Shown one piece after another: positions 1 to 12,759 of a DNA stretch of 64,000 nt. Source of the DNA: Acanthosepion esculentum (taxonomy: Eukaryota > Mollusca > Cephalopoda > Sepiida > Sepiidae); contig OZ038487.1 in the NCBI GenBank assembly GCA_964036315.1, positions 57,749,342-57,813,341 on the forward strand, given 5' to 3'. The position numbers and the translations under genes were made by a program. The notes beneath the pieces were generated by a model, which ran no database searches, had not been told where the DNA came from, and worked only from the letters and a program-made list of their open reading frames with translations. Numbering within the stretch: the first letter of the stretch is position 1; every line of letters begins with the position of its first letter.

Positions 1-700
1 TCTCTCTTTTCTTCACTTTTTTCTCTTTGGATTTTTTCCTTTTCCTGTGAAAGGACTTATTAAATAGGTAAAATGTCTGGCACTTTACCCCACTTCTTTT
101 ACTCTTAAGTATTTTAATAAAAATACACTTAAACATATTGCTATCTCCTATCTCTCCCTTCCCACTCTAATTTCGATCATATTGGTCTTCCTCCTCCTCC
201 CCCTCTCTCTATCACCTTACATCAATTTAAAACTACCCCTCAAAAGTTTGTATAAAATAATAATATGTAAATTTTTAAACCATTTTCTTTTATGCTTGGA
301 AATGTGATCTGAGGAACCAGGAAAAAATCCCTTGCCTGGTGAAATAAAATATAAGCAATGGACCTTTAAGTTTGTCCGTTTTTTAATTAAACTTTTATAT
401 ATATATATGAAAATCAATACCTTTTATATTATTTTTTTAATAATCTATAGGGAAATCAATAAAGTTTTGATGATAGCAACGACGCATTTTAAATATTTTA
501 TTCATTTAAAAAATCATTTATTCAGGAATATTATTGTGAAGAACAGATGTTACATAAGACTTCCAACTACAGCGCATATAATGAAATAATTTAAAATAAA
601 TACATATGCAGTTGCCTGTGGGACTGTAGTAAATTTTTATTTCTTATATGCCTATGAATGACTACAGTCACTAGACATTGATTCCTCTTTGACGATCCGA
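1..700. other. AT-rich sequence, no gene seen
   Basis: No ORF here has protein-like composition and I recognise no repeat family. Short poly-T/poly-A runs and one short TA tract near 395-410 are all that can be seen. Confidence 0.6.
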
Positions 701-1135
701 CAGAGGAAATACCAAATTTAGATGGAATCTGGAAGCGTTTGCTTAGGAAACCAGTGCTGTTCAAAATTACGAACACTAGATTGAATATGTGTGATTGAAC
801 AAGAAAAACCCAAAAAGAACAAAAAAAAACAAACAAAAAACGAGTTGCTCAGAAATAGCAAACCTAGATTCAATCGGAAATTATGCCTGCTGAGAAACGA
901 AGTGCTGTCCAGAATTACCAAATCAAGCTCAAATCTGGAGATATGCTTAGAATACAAGTTAAACTCAGTCATACGACGCCAAAGTTGAATCTGGAAGCGT
1001 GATTACTAAAAAAAAAGAAACGCGTATCGTATAGAAATCCGAAACCTAGCTTAAATCTGAAATGCTGACTGCTCAGAAAAGACCTTTTCAAAAATACTAA
1101 ACATAGCTTGAAACTGGAATCATTTTTTATTCTAA
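700..1135 (+). repeat. degenerate ~60-bp tandem repeat
   Basis: A phrase of the form 'aaa-cctag-ttnaatctggaa ... tgcttag-aaa ... gtgctgttcagaatta' recurs at about 712, 858, 922, 978 and 1042, giving roughly five diverged units of about 60 bp. A similar phrase returns at 2515-2715. The copies are too diverged for me to fix unit borders. Confidence 0.4.
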
Positions 1136-2510
1136 ATCATCTGTATCATAACAGTAACATACGTGGCAATAATATTTGTAGCATTTTGCACAATAGGCTC
1201 GCAAGTGGACATTTGGAACATTTGGTACAAGTAATATGTGCTCGTCAGAAGGTGGACAGAACTGGTCTTACCAGGGCCTGTGCATATTACTCTAGAACCC
1301 CGCTCGCGACTGAGGAGAAACTTGATTGGGGGTATCGAGTAGTGCTTTGTGACTCTCGCTATCTTATCAACCTTTGATTCTTCTACCTACATTTATATAT
1401 GTTACAAATTAAACTGAGCACAACAGACTATTAAAGGATAGCACATTTTCGCAGATTTTGAGGCCTTTATCTTTTCTTCGTCCAAATTCGTGAATTTAAT
1501 TGGTACATGCTCGAAAAAAAGCACTATATAAAATCCAATGTTTTTACCTATATTGCTGAAAGTGTTTAATTATTCGACTTTATAACACGAAAAATCTCAA
1601 GTTGATGTTAAAAATTGCTGCAAAGCATTGTTGATTTATTGAGGATGGAATGACTTATTATGACAGGTCTCTAATTTGTATTTAGATAGAGTGTATTTAT
1701 TTTTAACGTTTCTAGTTGAATTGTTCACCTTTATTGCATATGATCCATTATTATGTTACAATGATATTTGTATCTTATATGAATGCTACTGAATGAAAAT
1801 TGCGATGTAGTAGAGTGTGGGGTACGTATCGTAACTTCGGGTGGCGTATCATAGATAGTAACGTATAGATTTGGGGTATCATATACTCGAGGGAGAGACC
1901 CCTCCCGAGAAATTTTCACCCACCCTGGGTCTCATTATATCCTAACTCAAAGTATTTTGCCAAATTATTATCGTTTGAAGTTAATCAAAACACGCGCATG
2001 TTTAGTTATTTCTTTGATGAACAGTTCTGGTTGGCTTGATTTTCTAGTTCTTTTTTTTGTTGGGAAAGTTATTGGAATCTTGTTGACATGAATGTCATTA
2101 ATAACTTTATAATATAAACTGCCAAGTATTAAGACAAGCTGAATCGCCAAAATATAATAAGATTGTTCTCGGGAAGATAATCCGCACTCAGTTCTTTTCA
2201 TACGTTAAATTGCTCCTTACTGGCTTTGGGCACCACTTAGCTTGCTCCAAAAATCGCATATTCAGCACGAATTTATTTGTAATAATCTACATCTCTATGT
2301 TTTTCTTTAGATGATGAATCCATATTTGCTGCTACAAATACACCCAAAAAGATGTGTAAATAGTTTATATGCAGAATTCAACCTCATTTCGCGAAATTTG
2401 CCTCTTCGCTGCAGACCAATGTTTCTCAACCTAAACATTTATGTTTAAATTAGAAATATGAAGATTTTGTTTTTAAACTTCCTCTTAACTACAAACATGA
2501 TTAACAAAGT
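1136..2510. other. unassigned AT-rich sequence
   Basis: No recognisable coding segment or repeat. The ORFs present are short and have chance-like composition. Confidence 0.5.
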
Positions 2511-2514
2511 TCCA

Positions 2515-2715
2515 TAACTGAGCTTGGCTCTTTTGTGCAAGAACACAGTGTTGGATGTGAAAACACGTTTGCTTAAAAGCAACACGTGTTGAACGGAAAT
2601 GATAAAAAAAAAAACAACAGGAAGTGCGTCTGCCTAGAAAATAAGTACTGTTCAGGAATACCAAATGTCGCATGTACCTGGAAGCATTTTTGCTTATTTG
2701 TATGATTTAGGAATA
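2515..2715 (+). repeat. second patch of the 700-1135 degenerate repeat
   Basis: Phrases such as 'aaaataagtactgttcagga' and 'cctggaagcatttttgctta' match the wording of the 700-1135 units in the same orientation. Homology is visible but weak. Confidence 0.35.
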
Positions 2716-4600
2716 GTATCCACCTGGCCATTCGACTTCTTAAACTTTTCAATAAATTTCTGAAAGTGAGGCGCTCACCTCACAGGGCGGCAATTTTATA
2801 AATATTGTAAAATTCTAAAATTAAATGATAATACTACTGCATATGTGCAATCTCGAGTTCTTAAAGAAAACTAAGTTAATGACTCTTTAGGCTTCTTTCA
2901 TGTGAATAGGAGTTCAGTTTGGAATAAAGAGTTAGGGGAGGTGGCATCAGGATCTTAGAGTTGCTTAGGTAGGCCATGGCCAAAAAGGGTTAGGAAACAC
3001 GTTCTAAACTCTCAATTATATGTACAAAATTTTATCGATAAAAAAAAATTAAAAATGGCAGCAAATGAATGAACCCTTTAATTAAAAGACCATACTTCCT
3101 AAGACCCTATCGGCTGATGATACAAAAGCACAAAGAGATTTACCAAATAAAAAAAACAACAAAAAAACAAAAAACATCACGTCCAACAACAACAATCACA
3201 AAAATAAATAGCACATTTAACGAGAATGGGAAATATTGATGAATCAAAATTATTGTCTACCCACACTATCTTAAACCAAACATTAAAAAGTAATCTCCCA
3301 TCATTACTAGAAAGAACGGTAAGTTGGTGGAGTTGAGAAATCTAATTTCTCGAACAATCTGTTTAAGAAAAAAGACATTATAAATTACCACTGACAGTAA
3401 GACTAACTGTTCGGACAATGAATGCTGAATGTTTCCTGTATGGAAACGGCTATTCTCACCATTATCAATGTACGTGAAAATTACAGTGGTTCTGTAGGAT
3501 GAGTGAGGTCAATTTTCAAACAAAGAACCATCCATTATATAAAAAAATTGGATCCTACCTAACAAAACCACTGCTATAATCTGAAGCCGGTATAATTGGA
3601 GAGACCTATGCAAGAAATGTTTATTCTCCCATTTAGGTTTTCTATATTATCGACATTATCCTATCGATGATATAATAAAACCGTACTTCAAGGATGGAAC
3701 GGAATGGTCAAAAGGAAACATGCTTGATACTCAGAGATAATTTTATACTACTAAGATGTACACAAAAATTTATAGATACATTTTTTACACGTGTCCCATG
3801 TAGAGTCTACACAGTCATGCAGAGTGAAAGGAAAGGAGAACGGTGGGGGTCTTATATACGGAGACACTTCTGTGTTTCTGGAGAAGCCATGTTTAGGACG
3901 CCAGGGTCAACCGAGCCGGATTCATCTAATAGATAATAAAGGGGTTCATCTAATGGTAAAATAATAAGAGTAGTCGCTCGGTTTGGTAGCTGTAAATAGA
4001 CTGAAATGGAGTGTCGCTTTCATCATATTGACTATCTCGACCAAGGAAGATAATCACTCTTTTTATATCCTCACACTGGTATGTACCATAAAATCACTGT
4101 CATATCATTATCAATAAAAGGGTCTATTGACGTGTGTCTGTAATATAGCAACAGCTCTAAATAGAAACTTATGATAATATTCTCCCATGCATGTTTATAT
4201 ATTCAAAGATAGAAATATAATAAAAAAGACTGATTTTGCTAGTAACACATCGTAAATTCAACCAAACCAAACTAAATCGCTTAACACCACAGTTTTATAG
4301 AAAACAGTAAAATATATAAAGTTGTATAAAAACATCAAATTATTAAAAATAAACGCTCTCTAATGACATATAATATAATTTATATTTTGTTTTTCTTTGT
4401 TTAGATCATTAGAAAATGTGTTTCTCCACATTTTAAGTTTAAATATTAAACACGTCTTTTTGAGGACTCGTAGATTGGAAACAGTTCTTGCGAATAGTTA
4501 CTTTTCTGAATTTTTTTCCGCTGTGTGTTAAAATTAAGATTCACTTGATAAATAACTATAAATAAGATTCACTTAATAAATAATTATTCATTATATAATA
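2716..4600. other. unassigned AT-rich sequence
   Basis: Nothing recognisable. The 80-codon ORF at 3694-3936 shows no motif and I regard it as chance. Confidence 0.5.
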
Positions 4601-4605
4601 TTAAA

Positions 4606-4815
4606 CCAGGTGGTCATAATCGATTTAATGTCTTGATTTGTAGTGACAACAAATACAGAGTGCGTTCACTCTAAGCAATACCAAAATAAGTTTCTTACTC
4701 GGTGATACCTCAGAACTTTCTGTATAGATTTGTCCAAAAGGATCACGTTGGGTGCAACCAATTTTGCAGGTGATTATTAATTTTTGCATATGAATGAAAT
4801 TGCAGAAAAAAAATT
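4606..4815 (+). repeat. dispersed repeat R1, copy 1
   Basis: About 200 bp matching 11455-11700 in the same orientation. Shared landmarks in order are a 'cgaatttaatgtc'-like start, 'gtgacc/gtgaca', 'gttcactctaa', 'ccaaaataag', 'cagtgtcacctcagaac', 'gatcacgt-ggatgc-accaa' and 'aggttattaatttttg'. A shorter inverted copy is at 42790-42920. The family is unknown to me and has no ORF. Confidence 0.55.
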
Positions 4816-4846
4816 TCTACAAATTTAAAAAAAAAATTTTTTTTAG

Positions 4847-5077
4847 TCATTTCACCCCAAGCAAGATATTAAAGACACTAAGACAGTGTAAAAGAATCCG
4901 AGTAAAAACATTATCAACGAGAGAGGCCAATAAAAGAAGAGGAAGTATGTAGGCAGAGAATGACACTTGACATTGTATATAACTTATGAACATCAAATCT
5001 GACTGGAAAGCAAAAAGCCGGGAAAGCGTTCCACAAGTGAGAGGTACGCGAAAAGAATCTGTTAGCATAGAACACAT
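4847..5077 (-). pseudogene. LINE-A 3' end (jockey/CR1-type RT C-terminus)
   Basis: A 5'-truncated LINE copy on the minus strand. It contains the family's last coding segment, a Ser-Phe-Arg then His-Leu-Trp-Asn-like stretch (canonical 'SRTSRLWNSLP'), broken by frameshifts, followed by the shared 3' terminus that reads 'cttgcttggggtgaaat' on the minus strand at about 4847-4863. The same 3' end closes the copies at 5725, 25845, 41600 and 44593. Truncation from the 5' side with a common 3' end is normal for target-primed reverse transcription. Not functional. Confidence 0.7.
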
Positions 5078-5724
5078 AGCAATATTTTATTTATATTTTA
5101 AAATATCCATAAACAGAATGGTATAAATACATCGAAATAAGCATGAAATATCGTCAGTCATGTGACGATCCAAATGCCAAATCCTTTTTCATTTGTGTGT
5201 TTTGATGAAGTTTCCTTTTTTGTGAATATCAATTTTTAATACGTGAGTTTTTGTTTAGTTTAAACGCGAATATCTGAATGTGTCAACAGTAGTTGTAGCA
5301 GTAATAGCAGTTGCAAGCTTGTCATAGTTAAATGCGATTGAATGGTGGGGGTATTTAAATAATGCTGATAATAGAATGAAAGAAAAATTAATGTAAGATA
5401 TGTACAGCTATCACTCAGATTTGAACAATGTCGAAAATGTGTAATCATTAAAGTTACCAAACTTATTTTTTCCCAGAAACTGGATAGTTGTTACAATTAA
5501 TAGGAAATAATAAGCCGAGAAATGAGACCAAAGTATGAAGAATTACTTTTAACTCATCATTGATTAAAATATATATTTAGTTAATTATTCATACATAACA
5601 ATTCAAGAGGCGAAAAACACTATAATTTCGCAATGATTTGTCAGTCAATTTTTCTTAAAAACATCCGCAAGTCATAAAAATGCAAGTCCTATTTAGAGGT
5701 CTCTCATTGATATTGCATTTAATC
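5078..5724. other. unassigned sequence between two LINE-A tails
   Basis: AT-rich, with no coding or repeat signal that I can name. Confidence 0.5.
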
Positions 5725-5993
5725 ATTTCACACCAAGCAAGGCAATAAAGCCTCTATGAAGCAAGAGATTACTGTGTGAGAGAGAATAGGAGAAAAAAAT
5801 AAACATTATTTAATAAAAGAACAAGCATGAAGAAGAAAACGGTTGATATTGTATTTAGATATTGGAAGATTAAAAGCAAGAAGCCAGAAGTGAGTTCCAT
5901 GGCGAGAATTGTAAGAGAAGAAAGTGTTAGCATAGAACTTACGGATCCATCTGGCCATTTCATCTGTAAAATGATGAGACCTCGCCACTTGTC
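5725..5993 (-). pseudogene. LINE-A 3' end
   Basis: Second minus-strand LINE-A tail. It retains the family phrase 'RSHHFT-EMAR--RKFYAN-FFS' (canonical RSHRFTVELARCNRKFYANSFFS) and ends in the common 3' sequence at about 5725-5745 (cacaccaagcaagg on the plus strand). Frameshifts and lost residues make it a fossil. Confidence 0.7.
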
Positions 5994-6105
5994 TAATACT
6001 ATATAAATTTTATATAAAAACTAGAAATATGACAATTAAAATTCCGATGGATAAAGAAAAACCTTTTGTCCACAAAAGTAAACTTTTTTAAAGACAAATA
6101 CGGAA

Positions 6106-9010
6106 GACAAAAGACAACTAGATTCTCTGAAGGATGACCAAGAAACAAAAGGCCTAGGTTCTCTGAAGGCTGACCAAGAAATGAAATGCCTAGGTTCTTT
6201 GAAGGGTGACCAGGAAACGAAATGCCTAGGTTCTCTGAAGGCTGACCAGGAAACGAAAGGCCTAGATTCTCTAAAGGCTGACCAAGAAACGATAGACCTA
6301 GGTTCTTTGAAGGGTGACCAGGAAACGAAATGCCTAGGTTCTCTGAAGGCTGACCAAGAAACGAAAGGCCTAGGTTCTCTGAAGGCTGACCAGGAAACGA
6401 AATGCCTAGGTTCTCTGAAGGCTGACCAGGAAACGAAAGGCCTAGATTCTCTAAAGGCTGACCAAGAAACGATAGACCTAGGTTCTTTGAAGGGTGACCA
6501 GGAAACGAAATGCCTAGGTTCTCTGAAGGCTGACCAAGAAAAAAGACCCTACGTTCTCTGAAGGTTGACCATAAAACAAAAGACCTAGGTTTTCTGAAGG
6601 TTGATTCAGAAACAAAAAACTAGGTTCTCTGTAGGTTGACCAAGAAACAAAAGACCTAAGATTTCAGTAGGTTGATCAAGAAATAAAAGACCTAGGTTCT
6701 CTGAAGGTTGATCAAATAACAAAAGACCTCCATTCTGGAAGAAAACATGATATAGGTTCTCTGAATCTTGACCAAGAAAAAAGACCAAGGTTCTCTGAAT
6801 GTTGACCATCTAACAAAAGTCCTAGGTTGTCTGTAGGTTGATACAGAAACAAAAAAATCTAGGTTTTCTGAAGGTTTACAAGAAACAAAAGCCTAGTTTC
6901 TCTGTAAGTTGACCAAGAAAGAAAAGACCTAGGATTTCAGTAGGTGGATCAAGAAATAAAAGACCCAGGTTCACTGAAGGTTTACAAGAAAAAAAGACTA
7001 GTTTCTCTGTAGGTTGATTAAGAAATAAAAAACTTAGATTTTCAGTAGGTTAATGAAGAAGAGCTAGGTTTTCTAAAGGGTGACCGAAAAACAAAAACCT
7101 AGGTTGTCTCTAGGTTGACCCAGAAACAAAGACCTAGGTTCTATGAAGGTTTGCAAGAAAGAAAAAGACTAGGTTCTCTGTAGGTTGACCAAGAAAAAAA
7201 ACCTAGGTTTTCAATAGGTTGATCAAGAAATAAAAGACCTAGGTTCTCTGAAGGTTGATCAAATAACAAAAACCTAGATTCTGTAAGGAAACAAAAGCAT
7301 AGGTTCGCTGAAGGTTGGTCGAGAAACAAATGACCTAGGTTCTCTTTAGGTTGATCAAGAAGCAAAAGTTCTATATGCTGTGCAGGTTGACAAGAAAACA
7401 AAAACCTTGGTTGGCTGAAGGCTGACCAACGAACAAGATATATAAGTTCTTTGAATGTTGACCAATTAAAAAAGACGTAGGTTGTCTGAAGGTTGACCAT
7501 CAAACAAAACACCTAGGTTCTTTCAGGATTGACCCAGAAACAAAGACCTAGGTTCTCTGAAGGTTTACAAGAAATAAAAGACTATGTTCTCTGTAGGTTG
7601 AGCAAGAAAAATGACCTAGTTTTTCAGTAGGTTGATTAAGAAATAAAAGACCTAGGTTCACTGAAGGTTGATGAAATAAGAAAAGACGTAGACGCTGCAA
7701 GGAAACAAAAGACCTAGGTTCTCTAAAGTTTGATCAAATAACAAAAGATCTAGATTCTTTAAGTAAAAAATTCATAGTTTCGCTGTAGTTTGATCGAGAA
7801 ACAAAATACCTAGGTTCTCTGTAGGTTGATCAAGTAGCAAAAGACCTATAAGATGTGCAGGTTGACAAGAAAACAAAAAACACAGGTTGGCTGAAGGTTG
7901 ACCAACAAACAAAACACCTACGTCCTCTGAATGTTGACCAATTAAAAAAGACCTAGGTTCTCTGAAGTTTGACCATCAAACAAAAACCTAGGTTCTCGGT
8001 AGGTTGACCAAGAAACAAAAGACCTAGGTTTTCAGTAGGTTGATCAAGAAATAAAAGACCTAGGTTCTCTGAAGTGTGACGAAAAAACAAAAGATCTATT
8101 TTCTCTGTAGGTTGATCCAGAACCAAACTCTGAGAGTTTACAAGAAATAAAGGTCTAGGTTCTCTAAAGGCTGACCAACAAGTAAGTAATGTAAGTTGCA
8201 AAGACTTGCGTTATCTTTAGGTTGATCAAGTAGCAAAAGACATATATGCTGTTCAGGTTGACAAGAAAACAAAAGACCTAGTTTCTCTGGAGGTTGACTA
8301 TCAAACATAAGACATAGGTTCTCTCAAGATTGACCAAAAAGCAAAATACCTAGTTTCTCTGAAGGTGGATCAAGAAACAAAAAAACTAGGTTTTTTGTAG
8401 GTTGATCCAGAAACAAAAGACCTAGGTGCTTTAGGTTGATAAAGTAACAAAAGGCCTAGATATTGTGCAAGTGGACAAAGGAAATAAAAGTACCATGTTC
8501 TCTGAAGTTTGACCAAGAAACAAAAGACCTAGGATGTCTGAATGTTAACCAACAAGCAAAACACCTAGGTTCTATGTAATTTGACCAAGAAACAAAAGAC
8601 ATTGGGTCTGTGAAGATTGGGAGAACAAACAAAAGATTTTGGTTTTCTAACGGTTGACCATCAAACAAAAGGTTCTCTGTAGGTTGGCCAAAAAACAAAA
8701 GATCTAGTTTATCTATGGGTTGACCAAGAAACATAGGAGCTAGTTTACTTGATGGTTTACCATAAAACAAATACTTAGGATCCCTGAATGTTGACCAAGA
8801 AGCAAAAGACCTAGGTTCTCTGAAGTTTGACAAAGGACTTAAATTATCTCAAGGTTGAACAAGAAACAGAAGACCTAGTTTCTCTGCTGGTTGATCAAGA
8901 AACAAAAGACTTAAGTTCCCTGTAGTTTGTCCAAGAAACAAAACACTCAGGTTCTTGTACGTTGACCATGAAACAAAAGACCTAGTTTCTTTCTAGGTTG
9001 ACAAAGAAGG
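6106..9010 (+). repeat. 36-bp minisatellite, ~80 units
   Basis: A 2.9-kb array of the unit 'cctaggttctctgaaggctg' + 'accaagaaacaaaaga' (36 bp). Since 36 is divisible by three, in-register stretches stay open on both strands: plus at 6181-6561 (12-residue period, consensus LGSLKADQETKG), minus at 6606-6809, 7141-7512, 7953-8201 and 8456-8833 (period around FLDQPTENLGLL). Units at 6181-6540 are the most uniform and show a 180-bp (five-unit) higher-order duplication: 6221-6360 recurs at 6401-6540. Distal units carry single-base indels and substitutions. No start context, splice site or conserved gene flanks the array, so I call it non-coding, with a small chance that it is or was an exon for a repetitive protein. 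Confidence 0.9.
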
Positions 9011-10040
9011 TGATCTCAAAGTCACCGAATATATGATTGCGCTTCGTAAGATGTTGGTATGTTTAGCAACATAAGTAGATGAGTGAACACAGCTAAAATT
9101 TAAATATACACACACAAGATAACTTGACAGCAGCAAGTTATATAAACGCACAACCTACAAGCGGAGAGAAAGAAATCGTCACTTCTTTGCAATAAGATCG
9201 AACGTTCGAAATTAAAAAACGGGCCAAACCACATAAGCTTGATTTAGCCGACCGAAACTAACATAACATGGCAATTAAATGTAGATAATATTCATACATC
9301 GAACCACCCGATATTATAGAGACATTGTGTTCGGCATGATTTTGTTGATGGCCGCGTTTTATGTAATACGGCATTGTCACATACGGTTTTTAAGTCAGGG
9401 TTGTTCTATTCTTTAGACTAGTCACTAACCACGGCTAAAGAGCCCAATATTCTCAACAATTAATCGCAACTCTAGGGCGGGAAGAAAAGGTAAATTCATA
9501 CCTTTCTTTTGCGTGTAAATTAAACCAACTCCGCTCGTTGATTTCTCGTTTAGAGCCGCTAGCAACATCTATAGATGTAAGAACATTCATTAAATAACCT
9601 TGCTTTGTGTAGAGCCAGACTAAGTTACAATTATTCGACTTACGATTGTTTGACTTTACGACTACGACCGCAAATTAATATGTCTGGTCGCGACTACTCG
9701 CCTTCTGGCAACGGGAGTGTTTCCAGGCATGGTGTAAAACAATTTCCGCCACAGATCCACGACCAAGCACCACGACTAAGATGTTTTGTATCTGTATGTT
9801 TTTTGGTATATTTTTCAAATAAAATGTCTCTTTTTGTACCTGTATTTTTTTTGTATGTTTATCAAACATTAAATAAACTCTACTGTAGTATTCAGTGTTT
9901 GACATAACCTGTCGAACCTAAACATCAGAAACAAAATTAGGTGTAGAGGTGATGATAGAAATGGTATCAAAAATAAAGAAACTGTAAAAATCATCAAAAA
10001 AAGCAGTTATGCCTAAAGAAAGATAACACGAATGCAAAAT
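9011..10040. other. unassigned; diverged MITE-like end at 9625-9700
   Basis: No gene seen. 'ttcgacttacgattg' and 'gactttacgactacg' near 9635-9665 resemble the 'ttgacttacaacc' terminus of the MITE at 10047, so an older relative may lie here. Confidence 0.35.
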
Positions 10041-10046
10041 TAATTA

Positions 10047-10129
10047 CAGGTTGACTTACAACCATTTCGATTTGCGACCGGTCGGTCCTAAGCAATAAGC
10101 AATACTGGTCGTAAGTCTATGATGACCTG
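10047..10129. mobile_element. 83-bp MITE with TA target duplication
   Basis: Ends are 'caggttgacttac' on the left and 'gtaag...gatgacctg' on the right, imperfect inverted copies of each other, flanked by TA at 10045-10046 and 10130-10131. Internal 'gaccggtcggtcc' is near-palindromic. TA duplication and 'CAGGT' termini fit a non-autonomous Tc1/mariner-class element. There is no coding capacity. Confidence 0.55.
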
Positions 10130-10483
10130 TATTTGTATATGGATTTATTCAACCACATATGCAAGATTTTGTTCTACTTCCTGTCGCCATCTTTGGAACA
10201 ACTTCATGATTCCAGAACTTGACAGATTTCCGGATGATGAATTGGTCTAAGTGGTTTTACAGGTACCCGGAGAAATGAAGCTCTTGCCATTAAGACAATC
10301 TTTAAGGGTCAAAAGATGTGTTAATTTGAAGGTGTAAGGTCAGATGAGTAGGACATCACAACCAAGCTGTAAAGTGTAAGGTCAGATGAATAGAATATCC
10401 TAACCAAGCTGTACCAATTTCTGCCTTTAATCGGTCCAATTGCAAACAACGTCTGATTTCGCAGAGGGAGCTTGTAATGCATA

Positions 10484-11125
10484 ATGCCGTTCCATTCCCA
10501 CCAAGTACTCAATCCCACCGTCTTCAACAAACCGGCTCTTCTTGCTAGACACTTTTTATCGTCAGAATCCATCTTGCGCATTTATAAATCTACCATTCGT
10601 CCGTGTATTGAATGTTGTTGCTATATCTGGTCTGGTGCTCCAGCTGTATATCTCGCAATTCTTGATAAAATTTAGTGAAGGGTCGGTAATATAATCTATC
10701 CTGACCAGACATCTCAAGATCAGTCACTTTCAAACCGACGTAGATCAGATTCCCTTGGTCTTTTCTATAATTATTTTATATAGATATTGCTTTGATGAAC
10801 TTTTTTCCTGGTTGCACGACTACATGAATTTAAGCTTGCTCTAGATTGGCAACTAGGTCTCACCGTTTTACTGTTGAACTAGTTGAATGCCACCGTCTAA
10901 CAGTTTCCATCCTCGCACTTCCCAGCTATGGGACTCCCTCCCAATTTATTGCTTCCCTGATTGCTACAAAACTTAAAAAATTAAATGTAACATCAATCGC
11001 CATCTTCTATCTTCTTGAACCCTGTTCTTTTTTTGCATTCTCCTTAATCGTCCCCATTCTCAGTTTTCTCGTTCTCTTTCATTTTCACTCCCTCTAACCC
11101 TCTGCGTTCTAGCGGCAATGTCGCC
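10484..11125 (+). pseudogene. LINE-A RT C-terminal fragment
   Basis: Plus-strand LINE-A copy. The first part reads '...RIYKSTIRPCIECCCYIWSG' followed by a 'PAVYL-ILDKI' stretch, the conserved end of jockey/CR1-type RTs (canonical YKSTIRPCLEYCCHIWSGAP). After frameshifts it resumes near 10846 as 'RSHRFTVELVECHR' and ends around 11095-11125 in a diverged version of the family 3' terminus ('gcaatgtcgccttgctt'). Many stops, no EN domain, 5'-truncated. Confidence 0.75.
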
Positions 11126-11439
11126 TTGCTTAAATTGAAACGATAGAAAAACGAAGTTAACATGGGCTCATTTTGTTTTCGCGAGGCCTTCGTAATTCCA
11201 TGTAGATGTTTTCGCAAATCGGCCGTTTTTGTTGCGTTTAGGCAACGAATAGCTGATTGAAATGCGGCCATTGAAAGGTTTTCATTGAATCTTGAGGCAT
11301 CCGGACAATTTAGCGTTTCAGGTATCCAAATGCCTTACAACTCATAGTTAGGAAACAGGTCATGCAAATCGTTATGTTTCTGAAATTTCTGGTGGTGAGT
11401 TAAAATTGACATTTGCCTAATAAATAGCTATGAATTATG

Positions 11440-11700
11440 TTGCTTACACCAGGAAATATCAGAGGTCTTAATCGAATTTAATGTCCATCAGGATCCTTGA
11501 ATCTAAGAAAAGTTGATCTGTGGTGACCCCAGTATGCATTATGTTCACTCTAACCGATATCAAAATAAGCTTTCTACTCAGTGTCACCTCAGAACATTAT
11601 GGATGGCCTTATTCGAAACGATCACGTCGGATGCCACCAATTTTGCAAAAGGTTATTAATTTTTGTGGATGAATAAAACTGTTAAAAAACGAAAGATGAA
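11440..11700 (+). repeat. dispersed repeat R1, copy 2
   Basis: Direct-orientation match to 4606-4815, extended at the 5' side by a part shared with the inverted copy at 42790-42920 ('gttgatctgtggtgaccc'). Confidence 0.55.
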
Positions 11701-11814
11701 ATACCCGAAAAATCGTAGCGATTCAGTTATCCAAAGGAGGTTACAATGATCATATTAAATAAGTGGATTATCGGTAATTCTCGAAATTCCAGATCAAAAC
11801 TTCGGATCCTAACA

Positions 11815-12330
11815 AACAACTTACGAAAAACCATCTCAGCTGTGGCACCTTTACCACAAGGCCTCAAATCGTGAGAGTGGAGGCTTTAAGGAGCGTGGGA
11901 CCAAGTATTAAATGATATTTATCTTGAGCCGGGGTGGTAGCAACTGTTAGGGTTCCAGCTATGGAAAAATTGTTACCCACCAAACAAAGACAAAACCTTA
12001 TGAAAGTATAAAAATGTATTTCTATAATAAGAATACCAGCAATATATTTTTATATAAAATTTACCTAAAATTTCTTAAATCAAGCTGCATTTCAAAATAT
12101 AACTTCAACAAAACTACTGCATAAAAGACACACATATCACTGCCTCTAGTAATTATGATATCACAAACATATATATGCACAAAAGCTGAGTATTATCGAC
12201 CATGTACTCAATTGTGAAAGCAGAATAATATATATCCTATTTTTATTATTTCAAAACTCCCAAGAAAATTAAAAATCACGGCATTAAATAAGCCATAAGG
12301 AGCCGTTAAATAAATCAAATAAAATTAAAT
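11815..12330 (-). repeat. dispersed element R2, copy 1
   Basis: Landmarks in order: 'caaggcctc', 'aggagcgtgggacca', 'gccggggtggtagcaactgt' and 'agggttccagctatgg', then an AT-rich middle with 'taccagcaatatatttt', then a weak 'cggcattaaat-agcc' end. Same plan as 14525-15008 and 24030-24510. No ORF; family unknown to me. Confidence 0.6.
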
Positions 12331-12434
12331 AAAAAAATATGAAATTTTTCCATTTCACCGTAAAAAAAACATGTGAAATGAACAATCTACGTACAATTTG
12401 TATACTCGTTAAAATTAAACATTCCAATGTGTCA

Positions 12435-12435
<1 letters not shown>

Positions 12436-12508
<73 letters not shown>
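12436..12508. repeat. (TA)n microsatellite
   Basis: Perfect dinucleotide array of about 36 repeats. Confidence 0.98.
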
Positions 12509-12509
<1 letters not shown>

Positions 12510-12510
<1 letters not shown>

Positions 12511-12650
12511 ATCATCTTCTCCCTCCAGCTATCGGTAAATAGGAGGGCAGACTGGGATGGCAACTGGTCTAGGAGAAGGACAACTCCGAAATCAAAACCT
12601 GCGGAGAGGAACTGGGCTGCTTGACACTCATACGACGAATACGACAGAAG
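12510..12650 (+). mobile_element. SINE fragment (body)
   Basis: 'cttctccctccagctatcgg-taaatagg', 'ggatggcaactggtcta' and 'acctgcggag-aactgggctgc' are the body phrases of the tRNA-derived SINE that is more complete at 25028-25400. The tRNA-like head is absent; both sides abut simple repeats. Confidence 0.55.
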
Positions 12651-12655
12651 AGCCC

Positions 12656-12759
<104 letters not shown>

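Noticed and set aside
3694..3936. 80-codon ORF
   Set aside because: No motif, no splice context, chance length.
6181..6561. Plus-strand 126-codon repeat ORF as a real gene
   Set aside because: Open only because the 36-bp period is a multiple of three; it ends as soon as units lose register. Kept as a finding, not a gene.
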